Shown piece by piece: positions 22,650-31,458 of a stretch of 33,439 nt of DNA. The DNA is taken from positions 1-33,439 of the forward strand of contig JAFUOX010000045.1 in assembly GCA_017481725.1 (NCBI GenBank). Direction: 5' to 3'. The notes beneath the pieces were generated by a model that saw only the letters and a list, made by a program, of their open reading frames with translations, did no database searches and was not told the DNA's origin. This DNA comes from Kiritimatiellia bacterium (GTDB lineage Bacteria; Verrucomicrobiota; Kiritimatiellia; RFP12; UBA3636). Numbering within the stretch: position 1 is the stretch's first letter; every line of letters starts with the position of its first letter. Made by a program: the position numbers and the translations under genes.

Positions 22650-23915
22650 TTATTTTCCTTTAGTTGGAAGTGAACGGCACCACTGAGCTAATGCTTCAGC
22701 AAGCTCAACAAATGTTGAACCAACAACCTGTGGCAGAGTGCTAAGATAAGCTATTTCACATTTACGCCCATGTGTGCCCTTAATGCGTATTAAATCCTGA
22801 CATGTTTTTAATGACCACCGCTCAAAGAATAATTCACATGGATCATAGCCTGGCTTTGAATGAATATCTATGTGCGTGGCATAGTCAGGTGCTTCCTGTG
22901 GCAGAGTCCACCAAGTATATGCACACCATGAGCCCTGCTTTGCTTGTAACAATAATTCACCAGCAGACTGATGTCCCCACTCGGCATCAGGTGTGCGCTC
23001 CACTACGATAGAATACTCACCTGTTGCTTCCAAGCAAGCCTTAACCTCTGCTATATCCTTCTCATCACGAATATATACATGAGCAATCTCATGATCAACC
23101 ATTGCAAAAGCACGCGAATGATTAAAGTCGGGATATAACAAGCCATTGACATCGCGAACTGCAAAGTATCCTGCATTACGAAGGGTTAAATTTGGCTGCA
23201 CTGGTGGCAGGGTCACCTCTGTAATTTCATAGTCGCCAATTATTGTTATTTCTGCATTTTGTTGCTTTGCAAAATTAAATAATTGCTCAAGCTGCTGCTT
23301 CAATAGATCTATAGCTTTTGCACATCGCTTATCCGTGGCAGGGTATCTCTGGAAATCATAATCAAGGGTTGGGAGATAAACAAAAGCAATATCACATTCA
23401 GCAAAAGCAATAATATCATTTACTATTCTATTTCCAACCTTAGCATTGGCAAGCGGTCCCCAATATTGCTGCAAAGGAAAATTTTCATTATAGCCAGCGG
23501 TTTTTTTATTTATAGGGCGAGAATAATTTTTTAAAATCATTCCTCCATGATGCTTGTGAACTGGCCAAGGCGTAATCAATTCATCAACAGCTTCCCCAAG
23601 ACTCTGCTGAAAATAAAACATTCCAACAGAGTAGCCTTTCTCACGTGCAGAGGTCCAAATGCGATCTCCCTCTACAAGCTGCGAGGATTGCTCCCAAAAT
23701 GCTGGACGCTGCAAATTGCGTAGGAATACACCATTTGAGGTCATACCATGACAGCGTGGTTCCTGAGCTGTTCTCAAGCTTGCCTGTGCTGTACATGTTA
23801 CAGCCGGGAATATAGATGAAGCATTCCTAAAGGCATACCCATTTAATTGGGTAAACCCAAACTGCTGGATAGTTTTCCAGCCTAGCCCTGCAACATTTAC
23901 AATTAAATGCTTCAT
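22650..23915 (-). CDS. Alkaline-phosphatase-superfamily (NPP/phosphodiesterase-like) protein
   Basis: This 421-residue protein resembles the nucleotide pyrophosphatase/phosphodiesterase-like branch found in ebo-type clusters. It has FPAVTCTAQAS (36-46) with Thr40 in the nucleophile position, HGMTSNGVFLRNL, and FWEQSSQLVEGDRIW. Several canonical metal ligands differ: the first aspartate is replaced in VNVAGLG, the D-x-x-x-H pair reads D185...Q189, and the DH pair reads D228-Y229; GTHG keeps its histidine. The branch may bind metals differently, or this copy may be non-catalytic. No signal peptide is seen, so it should be cytosolic. Its ATG overlaps the coaB stop by 4 bp (ATGA) and the next gene begins 2 nt after its stop. 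The substrate is unknown. Confidence 0.8.
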   Translation of the reverse strand: MKHLIVNVAGLGWKTIQQFGFTQLNGYAFRNASSIFPAVTCTAQASLRTAQEPRCHGMTSNGVFLRNLQRPAFWEQSSQLVEGDRIWTSAREKGYSVGMFYFQQSLGEAVDELITPWPVHKHHGGMILKNYSRPINKKTAGYNENFPLQQYWGPLANAKVGNRIVNDIIAFAECDIAFVYLPTLDYDFQRYPATDKRCAKAIDLLKQQLEQLFNFAKQQNAEITIIGDYEITEVTLPPVQPNLTLRNAGYFAVRDVNGLLYPDFNHSRAFAMVDHEIAHVYIRDEKDIAEVKACLEATGEYSIVVERTPDAEWGHQSAGELLLQAKQGSWCAYTWWTLPQEAPDYATHIDIHSKPGYDPCELFFERWSLKTCQDLIRIKGTHGRKCEIAYLSTLPQVVGSTFVELAEALAQWCRSLPTKGK

Positions 23916-24541
23916 CTTGACATTTCCTCGAGCCTTCTAATAATTTCACACCCAATTTCTTGTTTTGACATTAGAGGGAGATGCTCAATATTTTTTTGAG
24001 TTACAAAGCTAACAATATTTGTATCAACAGCAAAGCCAGCACCAGGCAGAGAGACATCATTAGCGACAATCATATCAAGACCCTTGCGCTCAAGCTTATC
24101 CTTTGCGTATTCGAGAGCATTGCGGGTTTCGGCAGCAAAACCAATCACTAGTTGATTCGTCTTCACTTTTTTGATTTCACTTAAAATATCTGGATTTGGA
24201 ACAAGCTTTATTACTGGCTCCATTGTGTGCTTCTTAAGTTTATCCTGGGCTTGTTCAGCTGGGCGCCAATCAGCAACTGCAGCTGTCATTATTACAGCAT
24301 CAACAATTGGAAGATATTTCATAACAGCAGCAAGCATATCGCATGCAGAAACAACAGGCGTATAATTTGCTTTTGCTGGAGGTTTAATAGAAACTGGACC
24401 TGCAATTAACTCAACCTCATGCCCTGCTGCGATGGCTGCCTCAGCAATCGCAAAACCCATCTTACCAGTGGAGCAATTACTTAAAAAACGAACGGGGTCA
24501 ATATGTTCACGTGTTGGCCCTGCAGTAATCAAAAGGCGCAT
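23912..24541 (-). CDS. coaB: Phosphopantothenate-cysteine ligase (CoaB), stand-alone
   Basis: From ATG 24541 this gene encodes 209 residues beginning [26 protein letters not shown], the CoaB domain of the bifunctional CoaBC (Dfp) enzyme. Further family marks are [14 protein letters not shown] (catalytic lysine region), PNPDIL and IGFAAET, and VANDVS. It joins 4'-phosphopantothenate to cysteine in coenzyme A synthesis. The CoaC flavoprotein decarboxylase domain that normally precedes it is absent, so CoaC must be encoded elsewhere. I start at 24541 because AGGTG lies 5 nt upstream; the longer frame to 24733 is a low-complexity basic shadow of the cdaR tail. It follows cdaR by 10 nt and overlaps the next gene by 4 bp. 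Confidence 0.9.
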   Translation of the reverse strand: MRLLITAGPTREHIDPVRFLSNCSTGKMGFAIAEAAIAAGHEVELIAGPVSIKPPAKANYTPVVSACDMLAAVMKYLPIVDAVIMTAAVADWRPAEQAQDKLKKHTMEPVIKLVPNPDILSEIKKVKTNQLVIGFAAETRNALEYAKDKLERKGLDMIVANDVSLPGAGFAVDTNIVSFVTQKNIEHLPLMSKQEIGCEIIRRLEEMSR

Positions 24542-24551
24542 AAATTCACCT

Positions 24552-25444
24552 CTATTCTTCTGACTTTTTCTCTGAGCTTGAAGAGCCGCTATTTTCCTCT
24601 TCAGGAGTAATCGGCGGATTCTCTCCATTTGTTGTTTCTGAATTAGCTTCCTGAGCTTGTTCCTCAGATGGATTTTCTTGAACAATTGAATGCGATACAC
24701 TTTCAATTTGTGGCAGGACGATATCAACGGCAACCATCAGAGTTTTTGGTTCTATAGATATTACACCAATATCTGGAGGGAAATAAGCTCAACATTTCTT
24801 TCAAAGCTATTAGAGCGATCTGTAACATCTATAGGTCGTGTTGAAAGCTCCAAACCACCCTCAACCAAACGTGAAAGCATTAGTTCGGAACCTGTTACCA
24901 CCACCTCATTACCTGCAACAAACCGCACTGATGCAGTTCCACCTTGCAATGGGTTACCTTCAAGCTTTGGCAATGCCACTGGAATTCTATAGCGAGCCTC
25001 TTTATCAAAGACAATGTTAATTCTATCCGGAGTAATATCTTCAATTCGAAGATTTCCGTTATTGCGGATATTTGTAGAATAAAGCTTTCTTGTGATTTCT
25101 TGACCACTAGCATAATCATCACGAATAACAATTTCTGCAGAGAGCAAGGATGCATCAACAATATTTAGGTCCTCTAGAGTTCCTTTTAATTCGACTTGCA
25201 CCTCTGTAGGGCTATAGCTTGACAAAGCTGTATTCTTTGTGTTCATCACAATCTTAACAGGAACAGTAAACTCTTTTACAACACCTGTGCGCTCACTTAT
25301 AACATAAATAATTACAAAGGATAGAACAAATGCAAATATCTTTAATCCCACATTTGAACCAAAATTGCGAGAAATAAAATTTGTAATTGAATCAAAAACA
25401 AATCCACACCATTTAATAAAGCGTGACCAGAGTGATGGCTTCAT
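24552..25444 (-). CDS. cdaR: CdaR (YbbR-domain regulator of CdaA), with an apparent frameshift
   Basis: The first frame (25444-24761, 227 residues) has an N-terminal membrane anchor (about 33-52, [17 protein letters not shown]) and YbbR repeats with phrases such as EFTVPVKI and [12 protein letters not shown]. It then ends abruptly in LISLQILV. In the next frame the sequence continues naturally as [20 protein letters not shown], then an acidic tail ([22 protein letters not shown]), ending at 24552. A single missing base within the GGGAAA at 24778-24783 would restore one protein of about 297 residues. CdaR binds the CdaA cyclase and modulates c-di-AMP synthesis. The ATG is one nt from the cdaA stop, the classical cdaA-cdaR order. 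Confidence 0.85.
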
Positions 25445-25445
25445 T

Positions 25446-26330
25446 TTATCTTATCTCCTTATCAAGCTCTTCAATAGCATCAGCGAGCAAATCCTTTTCT
25501 CGAGCAGCACTACGTGTAAATGCTGTTGCATTATCAATTTCCTGCTGACTACCCATTGTGGAAATTGCTTCACCAACCTTGCTAGACTCTTGTGCAACCA
25601 CATTCAATAATTTTCTTAGCTCTGCAATCTTCAAACCACGATAAATTTGACCATTATAGGCAACTGACAAAATACCAAGCTCTTCAGAGACAATTATTAT
25701 CAAGGCATCTGTATGCTCTGAAAGACCAATTGCAGCACGGTGGCGAGTGCCAAAGCGGCGTCCAACCTGCACTGTTGAGACAGGGAACACGCATGAAGCA
25801 GCACAGATGCGTCCATTGCGTATAATTACACCACCATCATGCAAAGGTGAATTTGGGAAGAATAATGAAACAATTAAATCGTCAAGAATAGAGCAATCGA
25901 GTTTTACACCGGTTGTTCCAATAAATTCATCAAGGCGAACATTTCGCTCAATTGCAATAAGAGCACCAATCTTTCTTCGCATAAGAATTTCAACTGCACT
26001 AAGTAGCTCTTCCTTTACTTCATCATTTGATGCTTTTAGCTGACCACCTGCTCTACGGCCTGCAATTTCTGCTAATCCAAGGCGCAAATCTTGTTGGAAG
26101 ATAATAATAAGCACAAGAGGGAGCAATGAAACAACATGCTCAAGAATCCAATTAAGCTCAGACAAATCAAGAGCTCGAGAAATTGTTCCTAGCAAAATGA
26201 ACAATACCAACATACCAATAAGCATTCTATAACCTTTACGTGGACGTAAAAATTTCAATAGAAAATAGATTGGTATTGCTAAAATTAGAACTTGTAAAAT
26301 ATCTAATATGGATTGGACAAATGAAGGCAT
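25446..26330 (-). CDS. cdaA: Membrane diadenylate cyclase CdaA
   Basis: From ATG 26330 the protein has 294 residues. Three N-terminal transmembrane helices (about 7-85) precede the DisA_N diadenylate cyclase domain. Catalytic motifs are DGGVI (165-169, DGA-type) and GTRHRAAIG (194-202, RHR type), so the site looks intact. The enzyme makes c-di-AMP from two ATP at the inner membrane; the messenger controls osmolyte and potassium balance and wall homeostasis. I prefer 26330 over a GTG at 26348 because GGAG lies 7 nt before it. The C-terminal 50 residues are a charged helix. It heads an operon with cdaR, coaB, an AlkP-like gene and a DUF262-AlbA_2 gene. The usual downstream glmM of Firmicutes is not present. 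Confidence 0.95.
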   Translation of the reverse strand: MPSFVQSILDILQVLILAIPIYFLLKFLRPRKGYRMLIGMLVLFILLGTISRALDLSELNWILEHVVSLLPLVLIIIFQQDLRLGLAEIAGRRAGGQLKASNDEVKEELLSAVEILMRRKIGALIAIERNVRLDEFIGTTGVKLDCSILDDLIVSLFFPNSPLHDGGVIIRNGRICAASCVFPVSTVQVGRRFGTRHRAAIGLSEHTDALIIIVSEELGILSVAYNGQIYRGLKIAELRKLLNVVAQESSKVGEAISTMGSQQEIDNATAFTRSAAREKDLLADAIEELDKEIR

Positions 26331-26388
26331 TGACTTGCTCCAAAACACTTAAAATTTAACAGACAAAAGTACACTTATATATACATTT

Positions 26389-26417
26389 ATTATAGTGTTT
26401 TTTTAACAATGTTTCAA
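26389..26417 (-). promoter_or_regulatory. cdaA operon promoter
   Basis: On the minus strand, TTGAAA (26412-26417) and a consensus TATAAT (26389-26394) are exactly 17 bp apart. The start of transcription is near 26382, about 50 nt before the cdaA ATG. Confidence 0.85.
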
Positions 26418-26492
26418 GTAATGATTAAACAAAGCTGCTGTAAATTTATGTATTCTGGAGCAAAAAACTAAAAAGTTATTTTCTGTCAAAAT

Positions 26493-27599
26493 TTAGCACT
26501 TAATTGCCGAATTTGGGTTTATTGGAGTATAGACCTTGGACTCATTTATAGCGCCAACCTCAATTGACCCATCTGCTCCAATCGTTATTGCTCCACAAAT
26601 ATATTTATGCTTTTCACAATCAACCCAAGAGACACAAGCTACTGGGCATGGGAAACCAAATGTATCATGATCTTGACCAGGCTGCTCAAAGAAGCATTCA
26701 TGCAAATGACCGCTAATCATAAGAGTTGGCTGAATACGCTTTAGTTCGCGGCTCCATAGAGCATATCGATCCTGTTCAATATCAAATGGAGGGCAAATTC
26801 TGTGAGAAAATGGGTGATGAACAACAATCAACTTAATTGGGTAATTCTTCCACTCACCCTTCTCTATTTCATTGAGGAGAAACTCTGTTTCCTCTTCTCG
26901 AAATTCCTTGCAGCATATCGTAAAACCATACTCAGGATTTGTATCAGGTTTATCCTCAGCACAATCTAAAACGATGCCCCAAATCTCTCCAAGAGAAAAG
27001 GTATAATATGAAACACCATTATTAGATGGAGAATATTCTGTTAGCTGCTCACCATAGATGCCACGCATATCATGATTGCCACGTGCATAAACACATGGGA
27101 CTCTACCACAGGTAATTCCACCAGCAATTCTATAAATCGCCTTAAAAAATTCTACATCTCCAGCATGATTTGGAACATCGCCACAAAGCACAAGCATATC
27201 CAAATCTTCAGCAAAATAAGTTCCTGCATTAACTGGCTCCTCTACAAGATTATGAGCATCAGCAATGCTGATAATATTATATTTTTCTTTTTTCTGAATT
27301 GGAGAAAATGTATATTCAGCAGATACAGGCTCCTTGGTTTCTGTAAAATAAGGCTTACGCTCAACAATCGGGCGAAGATAGATTGTATACTTTTTCTCGG
27401 CATCAAGAGTCTGCATAGGCAATTCTACCTTATGCAAGTATTTTCCAGAGCGCAAAATACCATTTGAATGATCATAATATGTTTTATTGCCAACACTTAC
27501 CCACATTGTGCATTCAGCAGCAACTATTACGCAAATTTGATATCTATTCTCAACAGCAAAAACACTTGGCTCTGCTAATATCATTTCTGAAAATTTCAT
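26493..27599 (-). CDS. Calcineurin-like metallophosphoesterase
   Basis: This protein has 368 residues. Residues 1-100 look like a beta-sandwich of the purple-acid-phosphatase N-terminal type (TMWVSVGNKTYYD, KYTIYLRPI). The catalytic part has the metal-site motifs in order: D114-A-H116, GD (140-141), GNHD (174-177), VHHP and GHLH. Two metal ions should be bound and a phosphoester hydrolysed, but the substrate cannot be predicted. No signal peptide is visible, unlike most purple acid phosphatases. AAGGAG lies before the ATG, 30 nt after the NhaC-family gene, so it is probably the last gene of that run. Confidence 0.88.
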   Translation of the reverse strand: MKFSEMILAEPSVFAVENRYQICVIVAAECTMWVSVGNKTYYDHSNGILRSGKYLHKVELPMQTLDAEKKYTIYLRPIVERKPYFTETKEPVSAEYTFSPIQKKEKYNIISIADAHNLVEEPVNAGTYFAEDLDMLVLCGDVPNHAGDVEFFKAIYRIAGGITCGRVPCVYARGNHDMRGIYGEQLTEYSPSNNGVSYYTFSLGEIWGIVLDCAEDKPDTNPEYGFTICCKEFREEETEFLLNEIEKGEWKNYPIKLIVVHHPFSHRICPPFDIEQDRYALWSRELKRIQPTLMISGHLHECFFEQPGQDHDTFGFPCPVACVSWVDCEKHKYICGAITIGADGSIEVGAINESKVYTPINPNSAIKC

Positions 27600-27629
27600 A
27601 ACCTACTCCTTAATTATAATTCAAGAAAA

Positions 27630-28949
27630 TCATACCTTCTTCTTACCGGAAATAACAATGAAAGCAATAAGAGCAACAATCATTAGTAGCTGATAATACA
27701 TTGTTTTAATCAAAGCCAAAGCAGAAACCTCAAGGTTAAAGGTTTCTGGGTTTGTTGCCACGCCAACAGCAATTAGAATTTGGGCACCATAAGGAATTAA
27801 ACCTTGAACAATACAGCTTGCCACATCAAGAATTGCAGCAATTCTCTTTGGGTTACAGCCATATTTTTCAGAAAGCTCACGTGCAACTGGTCCCGCAATA
27901 ACAATAGCAACTGTATTATTTGCAGTAATTAAATTTACTGCAGAAACAACAAGAGAAACGCCAAACTCACAGCCACGTATTCCCTTAATGAACTTATTAA
28001 CTGTGGCAAGCAAATAGCTAATGCCTCCATAATAACGAATTAAACCTAATAAGCCACCAGCCAATAGTGCAACAATCAAAGTCTCAGACATGCCTAGAGA
28101 GCCGGCACCCATAGATTGTAAAGCAGCAAAAAATTCAAATTTCTTATAGCATAAACCTATCACTGTTGTCATAACTATGCCCAAGAATAAAACAGACATT
28201 ACATTGACGCCAACTAATGCAAAAATTAGAACAAACACATATGGTGCAACAAGGAAAGCATCCTCCCATGTTATTTTAGCAACAATATCTGCTGCTGAAA
28301 CATCTGCTGAGCTACCCAAGAACAAGTATAATACAACAGCTGCTATTGCAGCCGGAACAGCAATACGCAAATTTGTGATAAATTTATCTCGCATAGCAAC
28401 ACTCTGAGTGCGAGTTGCAGCAATTGTTGTATCTGAAATCATTGACATATTATCGCCAAACATTGCTCCACCAACCACAGCACCAAGCATTAACTCAACT
28501 GGAATATTTATCTTTAGGGCAAGACCAATAGCAATAGGAGTAATCACACCAATTGTTCCACAGCTCGTTCCTATAGATAAAGAAATAAAGCATGACACAA
28601 GGAACACACCACAAAGCATCATATTAGCTGGAATGAAGTATTGAGCTATACGAACTGCAGCATCAACCGCACCCATTTCCTTTGCCACACTTGCAAATGC
28701 ACCAGCAAGAATAAATACCAAGCACATAATCATAATATTGCTATCACCCATGCCCTTGGCATAAACCTCAACCTTGTCATTAAGTTTTGTTTTAAAATCA
28801 ATTAAAAAGGCTGTTGCTGATGCAACAATAAATGCAATAGGCATTGGAACGGAATAAAAGTCATTTGCATAAATAGACAATCCCAAGTAAAATACAAGAA
28901 ATACAGCAAATGGCAATAGTGCAATTAAACCAAAACTATTTTTTTTCAT
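27630..28949 (-). CDS. NhaC-family Na+/H+ antiporter
   Basis: This 439-residue protein is almost entirely transmembrane (about 11-12 helices). It has NhaC-family features: CFISLSIGTSCGTIGVITPIA and GGAMFGDNMSMISDTTIAATRTQ, the conserved GDN-x-SxISDTT block, then GGLLGLIRYYGG and a C-terminal IVQGLIPYGAQ. Relatives exchange sodium for protons, or lactate/malate or amino acids in subgroups, at the inner membrane. AGGAG precedes the ATG. It lies 29 nt after folC and 30 nt before the phosphoesterase gene, consistent with one transcript. Confidence 0.9.
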   Translation of the reverse strand: MKKNSFGLIALLPFAVFLVFYLGLSIYANDFYSVPMPIAFIVASATAFLIDFKTKLNDKVEVYAKGMGDSNIMIMCLVFILAGAFASVAKEMGAVDAAVRIAQYFIPANMMLCGVFLVSCFISLSIGTSCGTIGVITPIAIGLALKINIPVELMLGAVVGGAMFGDNMSMISDTTIAATRTQSVAMRDKFITNLRIAVPAAIAAVVLYLFLGSSADVSAADIVAKITWEDAFLVAPYVFVLIFALVGVNVMSVLFLGIVMTTVIGLCYKKFEFFAALQSMGAGSLGMSETLIVALLAGGLLGLIRYYGGISYLLATVNKFIKGIRGCEFGVSLVVSAVNLITANNTVAIVIAGPVARELSEKYGCNPKRIAAILDVASCIVQGLIPYGAQILIAVGVATNPETFNLEVSALALIKTMYYQLLMIVALIAFIVISGKKKV

Positions 28950-28978
28950 TATTTCTCCTCTTATATGTTGTTTACAAA

Positions 28979-30277
28979 TTACTTATTTAGCTTTTCTTGG
29001 AGCTCATATGCCTCCCCGACAAGGAATAATGAGCCGCATAAAATTATCGGTTGAGTAGTTTCCTCTTGGCGTGCTGCTTTAATTGCCTCAAGCATAGAAG
29101 TGCACTCTACCACATTGCGGATCCCGCAAGCTCGTGCTTGGCGAGCAAGCTCTGCCGTTGAAGCACTGCGTGGATTATTTATCGGTGTAAGATAAAGAGA
29201 TTGGCAAATTGGAGCAATTGCTTTCATAAAGCAATCCGTTGCCTTATCTCCACACATACCTGCCACAAACACAAAGCGTGCCTTCTTACCAGCAACTGAT
29301 TGCAAGGATGCGACAAGTGCATCAGCCCCATCAGGATTATGTGCTCCATCAACAAGGATATCATCTGTTAGCATGCAAAATCTTCCACGCCACTCAGCCT
29401 TTTCCAAGCCAGCCTTTAAAACATCAACAGGCAACTCAATATTTAATTGATCTTGTAATGCCTCTAAAGCAGAGATTACTATTGATAGATTTTCTAGCTG
29501 ATAGGCTGCTGGAAGCTTCAACTTAATTGTTCCATAAGAACAGGTCTGACTTTCCACAGTAAGCTTTTGTGCTACAAAGCTTGAGCCCTTCGACCGTGAA
29601 ATAGATATTTCATCTGCAGCTAGGTGCATAGGCACACACTTTGCTTGTGCAGCTTTAACAAAAACGGACAAGGCTTCAGGCGGATTAGGTCCAACCACCA
29701 ACACAGAGCCAGCCTTTATAATCCCTGCCTTTTCTGCAGCAATTTGCTCTAGAGTATCTCCTAAATATGCGGTATGGTCTAAACCTATACGAGTCATAAT
29801 TGTCACAAGAGGCGATGGGATAACATTAGTAGCATCAAGCCTTCCTCCCATACCTACCTCAACAATTGCTAAATCAACCTGTTTCTCCGCAAACCACAAA
29901 AAAGCGACGGCTGTTGTGTATTCAAAGAATGTCACATCTAATCCGTCTCGCTTTTTTAAAAGCTGAGAAGCCTGCTCCACTCTATCTAAAAGAGAGAAAA
30001 ATTCATCATTTGAAATTTCTTCTCCATTGATAGTAAAGCGTTCGTTCACATTTACGAGATGCGGTGAGGTATATACGCCTATCTTTAAGCCAAGCTCACG
30101 CAATGCACTCATTAGCATTGCCGTTACAGAACCCTTGCCATTTGTGCCTGCAATATGGATTGTACGGAGCATATTTTGTGGATTTCCCAACTCCTCCATC
30201 AGTTTACTGATAACTGTCAATCCAGGCTTTATTCCAAAGGTGCGTTTTGCATAAAGCTTTTCGAGTCTTGCATCCAT
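28979..30277 (-). CDS. folC: Folylpolyglutamate synthase / dihydrofolate synthase
   Basis: This 432-residue Mur-ligase-family enzyme has the P-loop IAGTNGKGSVTAML (near 42-55), YTSPHLVNVNERF, FEYTTAVAFLWF, and the folate-ligase block VEVGMGGRLDATNVI, then ITRIGLDHTAYLGDT and DGAHNPDGA. It adds glutamates to folates, and in bifunctional members also makes dihydrofolate from dihydropteroate. I choose ATG 30277, with AAGGTG 9 nt upstream, over an in-frame GTG at 30289. It follows the GspG-like gene by 14 nt. No accD or other folate genes are nearby. Confidence 0.93.
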   Translation of the reverse strand: MDARLEKLYAKRTFGIKPGLTVISKLMEELGNPQNMLRTIHIAGTNGKGSVTAMLMSALRELGLKIGVYTSPHLVNVNERFTINGEEISNDEFFSLLDRVEQASQLLKKRDGLDVTFFEYTTAVAFLWFAEKQVDLAIVEVGMGGRLDATNVIPSPLVTIMTRIGLDHTAYLGDTLEQIAAEKAGIIKAGSVLVVGPNPPEALSVFVKAAQAKCVPMHLAADEISISRSKGSSFVAQKLTVESQTCSYGTIKLKLPAAYQLENLSIVISALEALQDQLNIELPVDVLKAGLEKAEWRGRFCMLTDDILVDGAHNPDGADALVASLQSVAGKKARFVFVAGMCGDKATDCFMKAIAPICQSLYLTPINNPRSASTAELARQARACGIRNVVECTSMLEAIKAARQEETTQPIILCGSLFLVGEAYELQEKLNK

Positions 30278-30291
30278 ATTTTCACACACCT

Positions 30292-31035
30292 TTAATTACC
30301 GATAGTAATACGGAGCCTATTCAATGGGATAGGACGATTATTTGTCTCTGGATCAAATGGCTTAAAATTAGGATGGGGAGCAACCTGAGTAACATCTATC
30401 ACCAAATCATCTTCTGTGTCTAGCTTCTTATCCTCTCCTGTACTCAACAAGCGAGGAACACCATCCAATATTTCATAAAAATATGGGCGACCCCATCCGT
30501 CCACATGTAAACCGCTGATATATGGACCATTCCAATTTTGCACGCCTTGTGGCACTGTAACAAGTGCAGTTAAACCACCATCCCTATTGGCTAATGGGAA
30601 ATTACCAACATCTATCTTATAATGAACCAAGGCCTGAGCCAAAACATTTAAATCTTGAATTGTTTGCTCTTGCCTGCTTGGCAAATCCTTTTTGGGTTGG
30701 GCTCGCTGTGCCTGAGAAATAAGTGCGACACCAAGAAACAGAAGAGCTAAAACAATAATGAATAAAAATTTAGGATTGCTACCCAATCGAATATTGCGTC
30801 GAGGACCAAGCTTACGCATTTCTTTTTCATACTCACGCTCAATACGCTTCATAATTGCTCCTTGATTTTCTGGTTTACTTGAGGAGTAGCCTATTGGTGG
30901 GCGAATGGTTCGCTTACACTCTGGACAACAAAGCTTCTCTGGAGGCCAAACAAATTTTGCATGGCAATATGGACAAGCACACTGCTTACCATCCAAATAA
31001 TTAAAAAATTGCTTATGTTGCTTAAGGGTTGACAT
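30292..31035 (-). CDS. Zinc ribbon - TM - GspG-like pseudopilin-domain protein
   Basis: This 247-residue protein has an unusual layout. Residues 18-42 form a zinc ribbon (C21-x-x-C24 and C37-x-x-C40). Residues 60-88 are basic, residues 89-108 are one transmembrane helix (FLFIIVLALLFLGVALIS), and residues 125-213 match the globular part of type II secretion major pseudopilins: YKIDVGNFP, GGLTALV, WNGPYI, DGWGRPYFY, then LLSTGEDKKLDTEDDL. The prepilin-peptidase signal (G-F-T-L-x-E) of true GspG is absent. The ribbon would be cytoplasmic and the GspG-like head periplasmic. It overlaps the end of the HisI-like gene by 14 bp. A role in pilus or secretion assembly is possible but unproven. Confidence 0.8.
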   Translation of the reverse strand: MSTLKQHKQFFNYLDGKQCACPYCHAKFVWPPEKLCCPECKRTIRPPIGYSSSKPENQGAIMKRIEREYEKEMRKLGPRRNIRLGSNPKFLFIIVLALLFLGVALISQAQRAQPKKDLPSRQEQTIQDLNVLAQALVHYKIDVGNFPLANRDGGLTALVTVPQGVQNWNGPYISGLHVDGWGRPYFYEILDGVPRLLSTGEDKKLDTEDDLVIDVTQVAPHPNFKPFDPETNNRPIPLNRLRITIGN

Positions 31036-31435
31036 TTGTCAATTCCTGATTATCAAAATCTATTTTACGATAAAAGCAATTCCGTGCAACTCCTTCAGAA
31101 TTTGACGTATGGCAAATTCCAAAATGCTTATCCTGCGGATATGGACGGACTAAATAAAGAAGTGAATTCTGTTCACAATTCACATAAGCTTCAAGAAGTT
31201 CAAAATAATGGCCAGAGGTTGCACCCTTTTCCCATAGCTGTTGGCGTGAGGTACTCCACAAAATCAATCTGCGTTTTTCAAAGGCTTGCTTCATTGCATA
31301 TTCATTTGTATATGCAAGAAGGATTAATTCCTTTGTGTCTATATTTTGCACAGCAACAGGAATACAGCTAGAGGAAGCTATTTTTGATAGCTTTGTAAAA
31401 TCCAAATCTAACTTTTTACTTTCTTCCTTTGACAT
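31022..31435 (-). CDS. hisI: HisI-like phosphoribosyl-AMP cyclohydrolase family protein with altered acidic motif
   Basis: From ATG 31435 (AGGTGA 6 nt upstream) the gene encodes 137 residues. It has HisI phrases: ILLAYTNEYAMKQA, ILWSTSRQQLWEKGATSGH, ICHT (near 107-110) and NCFYRK (119-124). The three cysteines expected to bind zinc (C87, C108, C120) are present. The family DCDGD block reads NCEQN (86-90), so the aspartates thought to bind magnesium are changed. A 5-residue insertion lies between the last two cysteines. The true enzyme opens the ring of phosphoribosyl-AMP in histidine synthesis. No other his gene is nearby and the partners are membrane zinc-ribbon proteins, so a changed function or weak activity is possible. 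Confidence 0.82.
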   Translation of the reverse strand: MSKEESKKLDLDFTKLSKIASSSCIPVAVQNIDTKELILLAYTNEYAMKQAFEKRRLILWSTSRQQLWEKGATSGHYFELLEAYVNCEQNSLLYLVRPYPQDKHFGICHTSNSEGVARNCFYRKIDFDNQELTNVNP

Positions 31436-31458
31436 TCTCTTCACCTTATTGCAAAAAA

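Noticed and set aside
24542..24733. 64-residue N-terminal extension of CoaB
   Set aside because: It is a basic low-complexity frame antiparallel in character to the acidic cdaR tail; ATG 24541 has a proper ribosome binding site and the canonical CoaB start.
24552..24737. Independent 61-residue acidic protein after cdaR
   Set aside because: It is in frame with a natural continuation of CdaR upstream of its ATG ([14 protein letters not shown]), so it is better explained as the frameshifted tail of cdaR.
24770..24790. Programmed minus-1 frameshifting in cdaR
   Set aside because: The zero-frame codons ATT TCC do not form an X-XXY-YYZ slippery heptamer and no strong downstream structure is evident.
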